In this document: in pieces, positions 16,084 to 24,474 of the stretch
Numbering within the stretch: the stretch's first letter is position 1
How the letters are laid out: each line of letters starts with the position of its first letter
Assembly (NCBI GenBank): GCA_009901575.1
Contig: WXYP01000004.1
Span: 434,001 to 498,000 of the forward strand
DNA length: 64,000 nt
Reading direction: 5' to 3'
DNA from: Flavobacteriaceae bacterium R38
GTDB lineage: Bacteria > Bacteroidota > Bacteroidia > Flavobacteriales > Flavobacteriaceae
Made by a program: the position numbers and the translations under genes
Notes under the pieces: model-generated
The model's database searches: none
Told to the model about the DNA's origin: nothing
Seen by the model: the letters and a program-made list of their open reading frames with translations, nothing else

Positions 16084-19000
16084 ATGATAGCAAACTTACG
16101 GCATGTTTTTTCAATTACCATGATTTTTCTTTCCTTTTCGGTCATGGGGCAATCAGTCTATTGGGGTAATGCAACAACAACCAAAGCACCGGACAATGTT
16201 AATCTTCAAAATCTGAAAAAAGAAGGGTACGCTATAGTTTCTTTGAAAGAATCAATTTTTGTCAATGCTTTGAATGAAGCTCCTGTAAGAGCTAACAAAG
16301 GGATAACATCTTCTACCATTATAAATTTGCCTAATGAAAAGGGAGAACTGTTAAGTTTTAGAGTTTATGAAAATCCTGTTTTATCCAAAGCACTTTCTGA
16401 AAGATATCCGGAAATAAAATCATATGTAGGCTATGACGTCAACAACAAAGGAATAAAAGTACGTTTTAGTGTGTCTCCTGCGGGAGTACAAAGCATGATT
16501 ATCGATAATGAAGGGCAGACTGTTTTCATGGAGAAGAATACAAATGAAGGTTCAGATTATGTAGTATATAACAGGGCTTCAAAATTGATATCAAGTGCAG
16601 ATGATTTTATTTGTAATACCATCCAGAGAAAAGAAGAACGTACGATAACCTTAATGAATAGCGATAACAATGACCGCACATTAAGGAAGTATCGACTGGC
16701 AGTTTCTACAACAGGAGAGTATACTGCTTTTCATGGAGGAACTGCAATAGGTGCTTTATCGGCTATTAATGCAACCATTACCAGAGTCAACGAAGTCTTT
16801 GAAACCGATTTAGGAGTAAGCCTTGAAGTGATTGGTAATACTGATCTTGTAATTTTCACCGATGCAGATTCAGATCCTTATGATGTAAACCTCACCTCTG
16901 AGCTGCAAGAAACATTGACAAATACTATTGGAGAAGCCAATTATGATATAGGGCATTTATTTCACAGGGATTCAGATAATGGAAATGCCGGTTGTATAGG
17001 TTGTGTATGTGTAGATGGCAGAAAAGGAAGTGGTTTTTCTTCGGCAAATACTCCAATGGGAGATGCTTTTGATATTGATTATGTAGCTCATGAAATAGGG
17101 CATCAGTTTGGAGCAAATCATACCTGGTCTTTTGAAACTGAACGTACAGGAGTAAACGTAGAACCTGCTAGTGGGACTACTATCATGGGATATGCAGGAA
17201 TAACAGGTCCGAATAATGTTTTATTAAATAGTGATCCTTATTTCCATTATTCGAGTATTTTTCAAATTAGAACCTATGTTGCAACAACTATATGTGATGT
17301 AGAGCAACCATTGAGTAATCAACCACCAAATGCAGATGCAGGCTCAGATTTTATCATTCCAAAATCTACAGCTTTTAGATTAACAGGAACAGCTACAGAT
17401 CCAGATTTGGGAGATGTGCTTAGCTATACCTGGGAGCAAATAGATGATGGAATAATTACGAATAGAAATTTTGGACCTGCAAATACAACAGGAGCAAATT
17501 TCAGATCGTTACCTCCATCAAATACTCCGGTAAGGTATATGCCGAGTTTAAATAGGGTGGTCTCAGGTAATTTGACGCAGCGTAATCCAGGATTAAATGA
17601 TGCATGGGAAACAGTTGCTGATGTAGGCAGAGAAATGAATTTTGCTTTTACCGTAAGAGACAATGTAATAGGAGGAGGGCAAACAGACAGTGATCTAATG
17701 AAGGTGACTGTAAATGAAAATGCAGGCCCTTTTCTAATAAATTCACAAGCTTCGGGCAGTACTTTAACAGCAGGAGATGTAGAAGTTATAGAGTGGGATG
17801 TAGCTAATACAAACATACCTCCGATAAATGCATTGGAAGTAGATATTTTGATGTCTTTAGATGGCGGACTCACATTTCCGGTTATATTAGCTCAAAATGT
17901 TGTGAATGACGGAGAACATCCTGTTATTTTACCTGGAGGAATAGCTACTTCGAATGCACGCTTTATGGTAAAGGCGAGCAATAATATCTTCTTTGCTGTT
18001 AATCGTGCAGATATTGCAATAGTAGAATCTGAAATCGTTCTGAATTTTAATGAACTTGAATTTACAGTATGTCAGCCTGATGAATTGTCTGTTGAGTTTG
18101 ATTATAATACCTTTTTAGGTTTTAATGGAACTACCACTTTTTCTGTTTTAAATGCTCCTTCAGGATTGAATACAAGTTTTAATTCTTTAACAGTAAATGT
18201 AGATAATACCCCTGTTTTATTAACATTAAGTGATACGCAAAATGTAACTCCGGGAGTTTATACGATCACAATAAACGCAGCATCCGGATCTGTTTCAAAG
18301 AGCGTCGATATTACCGTAAATATATTAGGCGGAGATTTTAATGCTATTGTACCTGTTAATCCGGTAAACGGAGTGAGTGATGCATTTTTAACTACTACCT
18401 TAACATGGGAAGCAGATATTTTAGCAGAAGAATATGATCTTGAAATTGCTTCAGATACAGGGTTTACAAATATTGTTGATGCATTGACATTAATAACCAA
18501 CTCTTACACGGTCTCTGGCCTGGAAGAAGATACTACCTATTACTGGAGAGTGAAGCCAAGAAATCAATGTGCAGAAGGAAGTTTTAGTAGTGCTTTTAGT
18601 TTTACAACTATTGGTGTGAACTGTAAATCTTTTATTACCGCAGGGTTGCCTGTCGAAATTCCATCCGAAGGAAAGCCAACGGTAAATTCTGTAATTAGAG
18701 TTTTTGATGATTTACGCATTACAGACATAAAAGTAACAGTAGGTATTTCTCATTCATTTGTGTCAGACCTCACCTTGAAACTGATTTCACCGGAAGGAAC
18801 CAGTGTAACTTTATCCAGATTGGTATGTGGTAGGAATCAAAATATTCAGGCTGTTTTTGATGATGATGGAGAAGCTATAGTGTGCGGGACAGATCCGGCA
18901 ATTAGTGGTGTTGTGGCTCCTTTAGAGTCATTTACTAAGTTTTTTGGAGAATCTTCCAGGGGAGAATGGACGTTGGTTGTTGAAGATAGTTTTGATTTTG

Positions 19001-19656
19001 ACGGAGGGGCAATAAACGCATTTAACCTGGAAATATGTGCCGGAGGAGAATTTTTACCAGATATCGATAATGATGGCGTACTGGATGAAAATGACAATTG
19101 CCCGATAACAGCAAATGAAGATCAGTTAGATACTGATAATGATGGAATAGGAAATATTTGTGATGAAGATGATGATAATGATGGTGTATTAGATGTAGAT
19201 GATAATTGTCCGTTAACCGCAAATGCAAATCAGTTAGATAATGATAATGATGGAATAGGCGATGTTTGTGATGAAGATGATGATAATGATGGTGTATTAG
19301 ATGTAGATGATAATTGTCCGTTAACAGCAAATGCAGACCAGTTAGATAGTGATAATGATGGCGTAGGCGATGTTTGCGATGAAGATGTATTGGTTTCTGA
19401 AGCTATTACTCCTAACGGAGATGGGATTAATGATACCTGGCGAATCATTAATATAGAAAGATATCCTAATGCTGTTATTTCTGTTTATAACAGATCGGGG
19501 AATGAAGTTTACAGGGCAACAGGATATAATAATGATTGGAATGGAGTGTATAGAAGCAGAAGTGAACGATTACCAAAAGGATCTTATTATTATCAGATTG
19601 ACTTATCGGGAGGTGGTGAGATTGATTTAAAAGGATGGATATATATTACCTATTAA
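16084..19656 (+). CDS. Secreted reprolysin-like (M12B-type) metalloprotease with T9SS C-terminal domain
   Basis: A 1190-aa exported protein with a signal peptide (~1-22) and a propeptide-like region. A metzincin catalytic domain carries HEIGHQFGANH at 336-346, the full HExxHxxGxxH zinc site, plus a downstream Met-turn candidate (TTIMGYAG). Ig/cadherin-like and fibronectin III modules follow, then a proprotein-convertase P-domain (~850-982), calcium-binding thrombospondin type-3-like repeats (~1000-1095) and a C-terminal gliding-type (type B) T9SS sorting domain (TPNGDGINDTWRI...). It should be secreted through type IX secretion and attached to or released from the surface. The PorP/SprF gene directly downstream is its usual companion. 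Minus-strand His- or Ser-rich ORFs inside it are shadows. Confidence 0.93.
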   Translation: MIANLRHVFSITMIFLSFSVMGQSVYWGNATTTKAPDNVNLQNLKKEGYAIVSLKESIFVNALNEAPVRANKGITSSTIINLPNEKGELLSFRVYENPVLSKALSERYPEIKSYVGYDVNNKGIKVRFSVSPAGVQSMIIDNEGQTVFMEKNTNEGSDYVVYNRASKLISSADDFICNTIQRKEERTITLMNSDNNDRTLRKYRLAVSTTGEYTAFHGGTAIGALSAINATITRVNEVFETDLGVSLEVIGNTDLVIFTDADSDPYDVNLTSELQETLTNTIGEANYDIGHLFHRDSDNGNAGCIGCVCVDGRKGSGFSSANTPMGDAFDIDYVAHEIGHQFGANHTWSFETERTGVNVEPASGTTIMGYAGITGPNNVLLNSDPYFHYSSIFQIRTYVATTICDVEQPLSNQPPNADAGSDFIIPKSTAFRLTGTATDPDLGDVLSYTWEQIDDGIITNRNFGPANTTGANFRSLPPSNTPVRYMPSLNRVVSGNLTQRNPGLNDAWETVADVGREMNFAFTVRDNVIGGGQTDSDLMKVTVNENAGPFLINSQASGSTLTAGDVEVIEWDVANTNIPPINALEVDILMSLDGGLTFPVILAQNVVNDGEHPVILPGGIATSNARFMVKASNNIFFAVNRADIAIVESEIVLNFNELEFTVCQPDELSVEFDYNTFLGFNGTTTFSVLNAPSGLNTSFNSLTVNVDNTPVLLTLSDTQNVTPGVYTITINAASGSVSKSVDITVNILGGDFNAIVPVNPVNGVSDAFLTTTLTWEADILAEEYDLEIASDTGFTNIVDALTLITNSYTVSGLEEDTTYYWRVKPRNQCAEGSFSSAFSFTTIGVNCKSFITAGLPVEIPSEGKPTVNSVIRVFDDLRITDIKVTVGISHSFVSDLTLKLISPEGTSVTLSRLVCGRNQNIQAVFDDDGEAIVCGTDPAISGVVAPLESFTKFFGESSRGEWTLVVEDSFDFDGGAINAFNLEICAGGEFLPDIDNDGVLDENDNCPITANEDQLDTDNDGIGNICDEDDDNDGVLDVDDNCPLTANANQLDNDNDGIGDVCDEDDDNDGVLDVDDNCPLTANADQLDSDNDGVGDVCDEDVLVSEAITPNGDGINDTWRIINIERYPNAVISVYNRSGNEVYRATGYNNDWNGVYRSRSERLPKGSYYYQIDLSGGGEIDLKGWIYITY
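19062..19390 (+). repeat. Tandem thrombospondin type-3-like coding repeats
   Basis: Three to four units of roughly 105 nt encode DxDNDGxxDxxDNCPxTANxxQLD. The last two are almost identical at DNA level (e.g. the stretches starting near 19165 and 19270). They are aspartate-rich calcium-binding modules that stiffen the linker before the sorting domain. Confidence 0.8.
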
Positions 19657-19679
19657 ACTACGATATTTTAACCTGAAGC

Positions 19680-20573
19680 ATGAAATACATATTACCTAAG
19701 ATTATTATATTTTTTTTGTTTCTGACAGGTATTGAACGTGTATATGCGCAACAACCTCCAAATTACGTATTATATAGGTATACTATGAATGTAATTAATC
19801 CTGCTTATGCGGCGGCAGATGGTACTACAAGTTTTACATTCGATTTAAGAAGTCAATTGCAAGGAATTGATGGCTCGCCAAGAACACAAACTTTTTTTGG
19901 AAGTATTCCTTATAATGAGAGAATAGGTCTTGGGTTATCAGTAGTCAATGACAGAACATTTATTGAACGGGAAACAGGAGTCTTTGTCGATTTTTCATAT
20001 AAATTACAATTATCCGATGATGTCAATTTGTTCCTGGGATTAAAAGCAGGAGGGGAATTTATAGATATCAATGCCAACGGATTACAAACATTTAATAGTG
20101 TTGTAGATCCGCTTTTACAAGACGAAAACCTATTTAACCCAAATGTGGGCGTTGGTTTCCTTTTACAGCATGAAAACTATTTTGTGTCTTTATCTTCTCC
20201 CGGAATATTAAATACCAACCGCTTTGAAACACAAAATGGAGTAGTTACAGAAGCTTCTAATGAGCTTTTACTTTTCTTATCGGGAGGGTATAATTTTACT
20301 ATTTCAGATGAATGGCTTTTTAAACCTTCATTTTTGTTGAGGTATTTAAAAGGAATTCCGTTATCAGCAGACATTACAACAGCTTTTCAATACAACGCTA
20401 TAATAGAATTTGGAGTCGCTTACAGAACAGATAGTGCTATTAGTGGGTTGGCGTTGTTTACGGTTAACGATTGGCTTGATATTGGCTATGCTTATGACAA
20501 CTCTCTTAGAAGTGAATTAACAGAACAAGGAAGAAATACTCATGAATTTTTGCTAAAATTTAAAATACTTTAA
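19680..20573 (+). CDS. PorP/SprF family outer-membrane protein
   Basis: A 297-aa protein with a signal peptide ending VYAQ (~24), then QPPNYVLYRYTMNVINPAYAAADG, the family's N-terminal signature, and alternating amphipathic strands typical of a 14-strand barrel (e.g. LFLGLKAGGEF, NPNVGVGFLLQHENYFVSLS). PorP/SprF proteins pair with T9SS type B cargo, anchoring it or aiding its surface presentation. Here the gene lies 23 nt after the M12B-type protease and is convergent with pth. Confidence 0.93.
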   Translation: MKYILPKIIIFFLFLTGIERVYAQQPPNYVLYRYTMNVINPAYAAADGTTSFTFDLRSQLQGIDGSPRTQTFFGSIPYNERIGLGLSVVNDRTFIERETGVFVDFSYKLQLSDDVNLFLGLKAGGEFIDINANGLQTFNSVVDPLLQDENLFNPNVGVGFLLQHENYFVSLSSPGILNTNRFETQNGVVTEASNELLLFLSGGYNFTISDEWLFKPSFLLRYLKGIPLSADITTAFQYNAIIEFGVAYRTDSAISGLALFTVNDWLDIGYAYDNSLRSELTEQGRNTHEFLLKFKIL

Positions 20574-20576
20574 TAT

Positions 20577-21206
20577 TTAAGTATTGTTAAAAGTATTCAT
20601 GGTACGTTCTATTCCGGAAAGAACAAACGATTTTATGAGTTCGGATGATCTCTTTAAGCGTTCAGGAAGTTTTTCACTTTCTTCTTCATTCCATTGTCCG
20701 AGTACATAATCCACTTGCCTTCCTTTTCCGAAATTTGCACCAACTCCAAAGCGGTACCTGTTATATTTGGTAGTTGCTAATTTATCCTGAATATCTTTTA
20801 ACCCATTATGTCCTCCATCGCTTCCTTTTGTTTTCAATCGGATGCTTCCATAAGGCAGGTTGATATCATCGGTAATGATCAGGAGGTTTTCTAAAGGAAT
20901 TTTTTCTTTTTCCATCCAGTACTTCACAGCTTTTCCACTTAAGTTCATATAGGTATTGGGTTTCAAAAAGATAACAGTCCTTCCTTTTATTTTAAAAGAA
21001 GATAAATCGCCTAGTTTCTGAGTCTCAAAAGAGATGGATTCTTCCCTGGCAAAGAAATCTAAAACTTTAAAGCCTATGTTATGACGTGTATTTTCATAAT
21101 CATCTCCTATGTTGCCTAAACCAACAACTAAAAATTTTTTCATACGATCTGTCTCTTCAATAAATGGTGTATTCTTTTGAAAAATTCTCTTAATAAACGA
21201 GAGCAT
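20577..21206 (-). CDS. pth: Peptidyl-tRNA hydrolase
   Basis: A 209-aa cytosolic esterase that recycles peptidyl-tRNA. It has GLGNIGDDYENTRHNIGF with the catalytic histidine, KPNTYMNLSG, and DDINLPYGSIRLKTKGSDGGHNG. A 21-residue N-terminal extension precedes MKKFLVVGLGN; flavobacterial homologues often carry such an extension, so I keep the start at 21206, although 21143 is possible. It is preceded by a hairpin terminator and ends 3 nt from the convergent PorP/SprF gene. Confidence 0.95.
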   Translation of the reverse strand: MLSFIKRIFQKNTPFIEETDRMKKFLVVGLGNIGDDYENTRHNIGFKVLDFFAREESISFETQKLGDLSSFKIKGRTVIFLKPNTYMNLSGKAVKYWMEKEKIPLENLLIITDDINLPYGSIRLKTKGSDGGHNGLKDIQDKLATTKYNRYRFGVGANFGKGRQVDYVLGQWNEEESEKLPERLKRSSELIKSFVLSGIERTMNTFNNT

Positions 21207-21231
21207 CTACATATCAGGTTTACGTAAAAAT

Positions 21232-21262
21232 AAAAAAAGCATCCAATCCGGATGCTTTTTTT
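21232..21262. terminator. Bidirectional-looking terminator between rplY and pth
   Basis: GCATCC (21239-21244) and GGATGC (21250-21255) pair around a 5-nt loop. The stem is flanked by seven A and seven T, so it can act on either strand. It most likely ends the prs-rplY transcript on the minus strand. Confidence 0.85.
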
Positions 21263-21277
21263 AAAACTGAATATTAT

Positions 21278-21895
21278 TTATTCTGCAGCTGGAGCTTCAT
21301 CGTCATCTAAATCTGCGTCATTAGCAGCTTCCTGACTAGCTTTCATAGCAGCACGTGAAATTCTCACCTGGCAAATTACAGTGTTGTCCGGGTGCATGAT
21401 TGTATAATCATCATTTGCAACCTCTGTAACGTATAATTTATTACCTATTTTCATTTCAGAAATATCGGCAGTAATAAAATCAGGTAAATTTTTAGGTAAA
21501 GCTCTTACATTAAGCTTACGTTTGTTTTTACTTAATACCCCACCAGCTAAAATACCGGGAGAAGTACCTTGAAATTTTACAGGAATTCCTAAAGTAACCT
21601 CTTTATCATCGTGTAATTGGAAAAAATCCGCATGTAGAATTTTATCGGTTACAGGGTGAAATTGAAGGTCTTGTACGATGGCATTAAATTTTCCTCCATT
21701 TTCAAGATCAATCACTACTGTATGTACATCAGGAGTGTAAACCAATTTTGAAAATGCTAATTCATTTGCTGAAAAGTGAATTGGGTTATCTCCTCCGTAT
21801 AATACGCAAGGAACCTTTCCAGCATTACGTAAGGTTTTGCTTGCAGCTTTACCCACGCTTTCTCTTTGAGATCCGTTGATTGTAATTGACTTCAT
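21278..21895 (-). CDS. rplY: 50S ribosomal protein L25/general stress protein Ctc
   Basis: A 205-aa protein binding 5S rRNA. The N-terminal L25 domain (~1-90) starts [20 protein letters not shown], with VPCVLYGG and HADFFQL. It is followed by the TL5/CTC-type C-terminal beta domain ([20 protein letters not shown]) and an acidic tail ([11 protein letters not shown]). Length fits the long CTC-type form. It is 23 nt downstream of prs, so they are co-transcribed, and a terminator follows. Confidence 0.96.
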   Translation of the reverse strand: MKSITINGSQRESVGKAASKTLRNAGKVPCVLYGGDNPIHFSANELAFSKLVYTPDVHTVVIDLENGGKFNAIVQDLQFHPVTDKILHADFFQLHDDKEVTLGIPVKFQGTSPGILAGGVLSKNKRKLNVRALPKNLPDFITADISEMKIGNKLYVTEVANDDYTIMHPDNTVICQVRISRAAMKASQEAANDADLDDDEAPAAE

Positions 21896-21918
21896 TATTA
21901 TAAATTAAATATATATAC

Positions 21919-22857
21919 TTACATTAAAAATTTAGAGCTGATAGAGGTGTTACTATGAACTCTTTTCATTACATCTGCAAAAAGATGAGCACAGGTTAAT
22001 ACTCTTATCTTTTCACTTTCCTGTCTTTGCGGAATTGAATCGGTAACGATTAATTCCTCTAATCTTGAATTTTCGATTCTCTCATAGGCAGTACCCGAGA
22101 GAATAGGGTGTGTGCATATTGCGCGAACGCTTAATGCTCCTCTTTCCATCATTAAATCTGCTGCCTTTGTCAACGTTCCGGCAGTATCTACCATATCATC
22201 TACCAATACGACATTTTTCCCTGTAACATCACCAATAAGTTCCATATGTGAAATGACGTTAGCTTTTGCTCTTTGTTTGTAACAAATAACGACATCACTT
22301 TCCAAAGCTTTAGAATAAGCATAAGCTCTTTTTGAACCTCCCATATCTGGAGAAGCTATAGTAAGATTGTCTAAATTCAAACTTTTTAAATAAGGAAGGA
22401 AAATCGTTGATGCAAATAAATGATCTACAGGTTTTTCAAAAAATCCTTGAATTTGATCTGCATGCAAATCCATTGTGATGATTCTTGTTGCTCCTGCAGT
22501 TTCTAACATCTTAGCAATCATTTTGGCAGCAATAGGAACTCTGGGTTTGTCTTTTCGGTCTTGCCTTGCCCATCCAAAATATGGAAGTACTGCTGTAATG
22601 TGCCTTGCAGATGCTCTTTTAGCAGCATCTAGCATGAGTAGCATTTCCATTAAATGATCTGAATTTGGATGTGTAGATCCAATGATAAAAACACGAGTAC
22701 CTCTAACTGATTCTTCAAATGAAGGTTGAAACTCTCCGTCACTATAAGTTGAAGTGATTACATTCCCTAAATCAGTACCATAACTTTTAGCGATTTGTTC
22801 AGCTAAATGTTGACTTTGGGAACATGCGAAAATTTTTGGATCAGCTATGTTAGGCAT
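21919..22857 (-). CDS. prs: Ribose-phosphate pyrophosphokinase (PRPP synthetase)
   Basis: A 312-aa enzyme making PRPP from ribose 5-phosphate and ATP for nucleotide, His and Trp synthesis. It has GRTRVFIIGSTHPNSDHLMEML-like N-terminal features, the flexible-loop region YFGWARQDRKDKPRVPI, the metal-binding DLHADQIQGFF, and the PRPP loop VVLVDDMVDTAGTL. Length is standard. It is the first gene of the prs-rplY operon and is divergent from the tRNA-Leu locus. Confidence 0.96.
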   Translation of the reverse strand: MPNIADPKIFACSQSQHLAEQIAKSYGTDLGNVITSTYSDGEFQPSFEESVRGTRVFIIGSTHPNSDHLMEMLLMLDAAKRASARHITAVLPYFGWARQDRKDKPRVPIAAKMIAKMLETAGATRIITMDLHADQIQGFFEKPVDHLFASTIFLPYLKSLNLDNLTIASPDMGGSKRAYAYSKALESDVVICYKQRAKANVISHMELIGDVTGKNVVLVDDMVDTAGTLTKAADLMMERGALSVRAICTHPILSGTAYERIENSRLEELIVTDSIPQRQESEKIRVLTCAHLFADVMKRVHSNTSISSKFLM

Positions 22858-22983
22858 GCCTGAAATTAATTGTTAATAGCTGATTTTTATCAGCTTGCGT
22901 TAAACAGGGTGCAAATTTAGAAATTTATTTGAAGACGAAAAGGAAATATTGGTTAATTTTAATAAAGATTAGAATTTATTTTT

Positions 22984-22991
22984 TAGCTTTG
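22984..22991 (+). promoter_or_regulatory. TAnnTTTG-type -7 box before the broken tRNA-Leu
   Basis: TAGCTTTG matches the Bacteroidetes -7 consensus TAnnTTTG and lies 11 nt before the tRNA-like 5' end. No convincing TTG -33 box is seen at the usual distance. It suggests that the remnant still has its old promoter. Confidence 0.45.
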
Positions 22992-23002
22992 CGCTCTCAA
23001 AT

Positions 23003-23085
23003 GCTCGAGTGCCTGCCTGTCGGCAGACAGGGCGGAATTGGTAGACCTGTCTGCCGACAGGCAGGCGCGCTAGGATTAAAACCCC
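23003..23085 (+). pseudogene. tRNA-Leu 5'-half remnant interrupted by two 20-bp inverted repeats
   Basis: If the two 20-bp repeats are removed, the sequence reads GCTCGAGTG + GCGGAATTGGTAGAC + GCGCTAGGATTAAAA. It follows the intact tRNA-Leu at 23380 almost base for base up to the anticodon loop. The loop ATTAAAA would carry anticodon TAA. After it the 3' anticodon strand does not pair (CCCCT in place of CCTAG), and no variable arm, T-arm or 3' acceptor follows before the GIY-YIG ORF. It therefore cannot make a functional tRNA-Leu(UAA) as it stands. Confidence 0.7.
23012..23065. repeat. Pair of perfect 20-bp inverted repeats in the tRNA D-arm
   Basis: CCTGCCTGTCGGCAGACAGG (23012-23031) and its exact reverse complement (23046-23065) flank 14 nt of tRNA D-arm sequence. 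Each copy is itself an imperfect palindrome. Translated, they give peptides such as CLPVGRQGG and PVCRQAG, which I have seen in spurious ORFs of other Bacteroidetes, so this looks like a dispersed palindromic repeat family. Together they could form a 20-bp stem with a 14-nt loop. Confidence 0.75.
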
Positions 23086-23095
23086 TTAATCAATT

Positions 23096-23341
23096 ATGTT
23101 CTGTGTTTATGCAATTTCAAGTTTAGAGAAAAATTACATTTATGTAGGATTAACTCAAAACCTTGAGGAAAGATTAAAAAGGCATAATAAAGGTTGGGAG
23201 AAAACAACAAAACCTTATGCTCCATTTAAATTAATTTTTCAAGAAATAGTAAATACAAGAATTGAGGTGAGAGAAAGAGAGAAATATTGGAAGTCTGGAG
23301 TAGGGAAAGAAAAATTGAGAACGAAAAGAGATAAAGAATAA
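23096..23341 (+). CDS. Small GIY-YIG nuclease-domain protein
   Basis: An 81-aa single-domain protein. It has the GIY-like FCVYAISS at residues 2-9, the YIG-like IYVGLT at ~15-20, the catalytic arginine region NLEERLKRHN, and a C-terminal metal-binding glutamate in EVREREKYWKSG. It resembles short UvrC/Slx1-type GIY-YIG proteins common in Bacteroidetes next to tRNA genes. It starts 10 nt after a tRNA-Leu 5' fragment and ends 38 nt before an intact tRNA-Leu. This suggests that the unit moves into or duplicates tRNA genes (inference). It has no DNA-binding extra domain. Confidence 0.8.
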   Translation: MFCVYAISSLEKNYIYVGLTQNLEERLKRHNKGWEKTTKPYAPFKLIFQEIVNTRIEVREREKYWKSGVGKEKLRTKRDKE

Positions 23342-23353
23342 TAAATTCTGTAT

Positions 23354-23361
23354 TACATTTG
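23354..23361 (+). promoter_or_regulatory. TAnnTTTG -7 box of tRNA-Leu(CAA)
   Basis: TACATTTG matches the Bacteroidetes -7 consensus exactly and lies 18 nt upstream of the tRNA 5' end. No clear -33 TTG is present. Confidence 0.5.
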
Positions 23362-23379
23362 TAAACTAAAATAGAAAAT

Positions 23380-23461
23380 GCTCGAGTGGCGGAACTGGTA
23401 GACGCGCTGGATTCAAAATCCAGTTCTTTCGGGAGTGTGGGTTCGATTCCCACCTCGAGTA
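23380..23461 (+). tRNA. tRNA-Leu (anticodon CAA)
   Basis: An 82-nt cloverleaf. The acceptor GCTCGAG pairs with CTCGAGT (one G-U), followed by discriminator A. The D-arm holds GCGGAACTGGTAGACGC. The anticodon stem CTGGA/TCCAG encloses the loop TTCAAAA with anticodon CAA. The long variable arm is typical of class II tRNA-Leu. The T-arm is GTGGG-TTCGATT-CCCAC. A -7 box precedes and a terminator follows. CCA is not encoded directly (the genome continues CGAA). Confidence 0.95.
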
Positions 23462-23490
23462 CGAATACATCACTAAAAAGTGAAAATGTA

Positions 23491-23525
23491 AGCGAGTTTC
23501 CAAAAAGGAACTCGCTTCTTTTTTG
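23491..23525 (+). terminator. Rho-independent terminator after tRNA-Leu
   Basis: AGCGAGTTTCC pairs with GGAACTCGCT (one bulged T) around an AAAAA loop and is followed by TCTTTTTT. It lies 30 nt beyond the tRNA. Confidence 0.85.
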
Positions 23526-23583
23526 GGATGATGAAAAGTATTTTCTTTGGTGATGTTCAAAGCGACGTTTTGCGGGAACTGCC

Positions 23584-23607
23584 GTAGGTGAATCTCACCT
23601 CGAGTAC
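23584..23607 (+). pseudogene. tRNA-Leu 3'-end fragment (degenerate T-arm and acceptor)
   Basis: GTAGGTGAATCTCACCTCGAGTA matches the T-arm and 3' acceptor of the intact tRNA-Leu (GTGGGTTCGATTCCCACCTCGAGTA) with a few changes in the T-loop. It has no 5' half beside it. A weak hairpin with T-rich tail follows (about 23611-23640). It is probably the relic of a duplication or of an integration event. Confidence 0.6.
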
Positions 23608-23723
23608 AAAAGCCTTCATTTTTATGAAGACTTTTGTATTATTAAATTTCGTATAAGAAAGTTATCCTAACAATTTCACAAATAACGTATCGAAGGTTAT
23701 GATGAGAGTTTTGAAAATAACAG

Positions 23724-24122
23724 TTATTTCCTGACTATTAATTTTAAATATAGAAGTACTTTAAGTGATATTTGAGCTAATTCTCTTATCAAACCATAGA
23801 TAAGAGGTGAGAAATAGGTGATTAAGAGAATATAGATAAATACTGCAAAACCTGCTCTATATGAATTTATACCACCTAATATAGCCGCAATTATGCCAAT
23901 AGGATATATTATAACAATTATAGCATCAAAAATACTGATCAGCCATATGTATAAAGGAAAATCCAGATTCAGATTGTTTTCTTCTGAATCTTTAGCATCA
24001 GTATTAGATAAAGCAAAAAGTGCATTTGTATAAATTTTAAGTGGTAAGGTGATAGGTTTAACAATAATTAACTCCAAAACCTTGAGTGCTACTTTAGGGA
24101 AATCAATTTGTTTAAATTCCAT
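23724..24122 (-). CDS. Small polytopic membrane protein of unknown function
   Basis: A 132-aa protein with hydrophobic segments at ~14-30, ~53-85 and ~88-110, and a possible re-entrant C-terminus. It has no signal peptide or recognisable motif; the gene name is unknown. It lies 14 nt downstream of the lipoprotein gene at 24137-24421, so it is the second gene of a bicistron whose promoter carries the TTACG-N6-CGTAA element at 24475-24490. It is therefore probably induced together with the tubulin/actin-like operon. Confidence 0.7.
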   Translation of the reverse strand: MEFKQIDFPKVALKVLELIIVKPITLPLKIYTNALFALSNTDAKDSEENNLNLDFPLYIWLISIFDAIIVIIYPIGIIAAILGGINSYRAGFAVFIYILLITYFSPLIYGLIRELAQISLKVLLYLKLIVRK

Positions 24123-24136
24123 GATTTATCTGTTAA

Positions 24137-24421
24137 TTAATTACATTTTTGAGATGCTTTGATTATTGCTTGTTGAAATTTTTGACGATCTTCAATAGTG
24201 GTGTACTTTTTTTGCAATTGCTGAGTAAGAGTGTTGGCTTTGTTTGCTAATTTCTGACTTTCGGATAAAGCCGATTGATCTCCGGATAATGCTTTTTGTG
24301 CAAGTTCTTTTACTTCGCATTGTAATTCGGCAACTTTTTTTGCATCGCTTTCAATTGAACCTCCGCAGCTTGATAGTGATGTGATTACAGCGATTAATAA
24401 AATCTGAATTCTTTTTTTCAT
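24137..24421 (-). CDS. Small lipoprotein
   Basis: A 94-aa protein with a lipoprotein signal (MKKRIQILLIAVITSLSSCGG; lipid cysteine C19). It is followed by an Ala/Gln/Lys-rich amphipathic helical region (DAKKVAELQCEVKELAQKAL...) with two further cysteines (C34, and C93 before the terminal Asn). The family is unknown; it looks like a short helical hairpin lipoprotein. It is first in a bicistron with the membrane protein at 23724-24122. It starts 53 nt downstream of the shared operator at 24475-24490, with TAAATTTA as likely -7 box. Confidence 0.75.
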   Translation of the reverse strand: MKKRIQILLIAVITSLSSCGGSIESDAKKVAELQCEVKELAQKALSGDQSALSESQKLANKANTLTQQLQKKYTTIEDRQKFQQAIIKASQKCN

Positions 24422-24474
24422 TTTGATATTGTTTTAGTTCTTCTTTAAATTTAAAACCTTTTATAGGTCTGCCC

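Noticed and set aside
19022-19330. His/Tyr-rich minus-strand ORF
   Set aside because: It is the shadow of the Asp-rich thrombospondin type-3 repeats of the protease on the plus strand.
22929-23126. A 65-aa plus-strand ORF across the tRNA-Leu remnant
   Set aside because: Its middle is the translation of the 20-bp palindromic repeats and tRNA sequence (CLPVGRQGG...), not a protein-coding region.
23003-23341. Group I intron in tRNA-Leu(UAA) with a GIY-YIG homing endonuclease
   Set aside because: No 3' tRNA exon follows the GIY-YIG gene before the next intact tRNA, and I see no intron core, so a spliceable intron is not supported.
23366-23560. Minus-strand ORF over tRNA-Leu(CAA)
   Set aside because: It reads through the tRNA and its terminator on the wrong strand; the tRNA fold explains the sequence.
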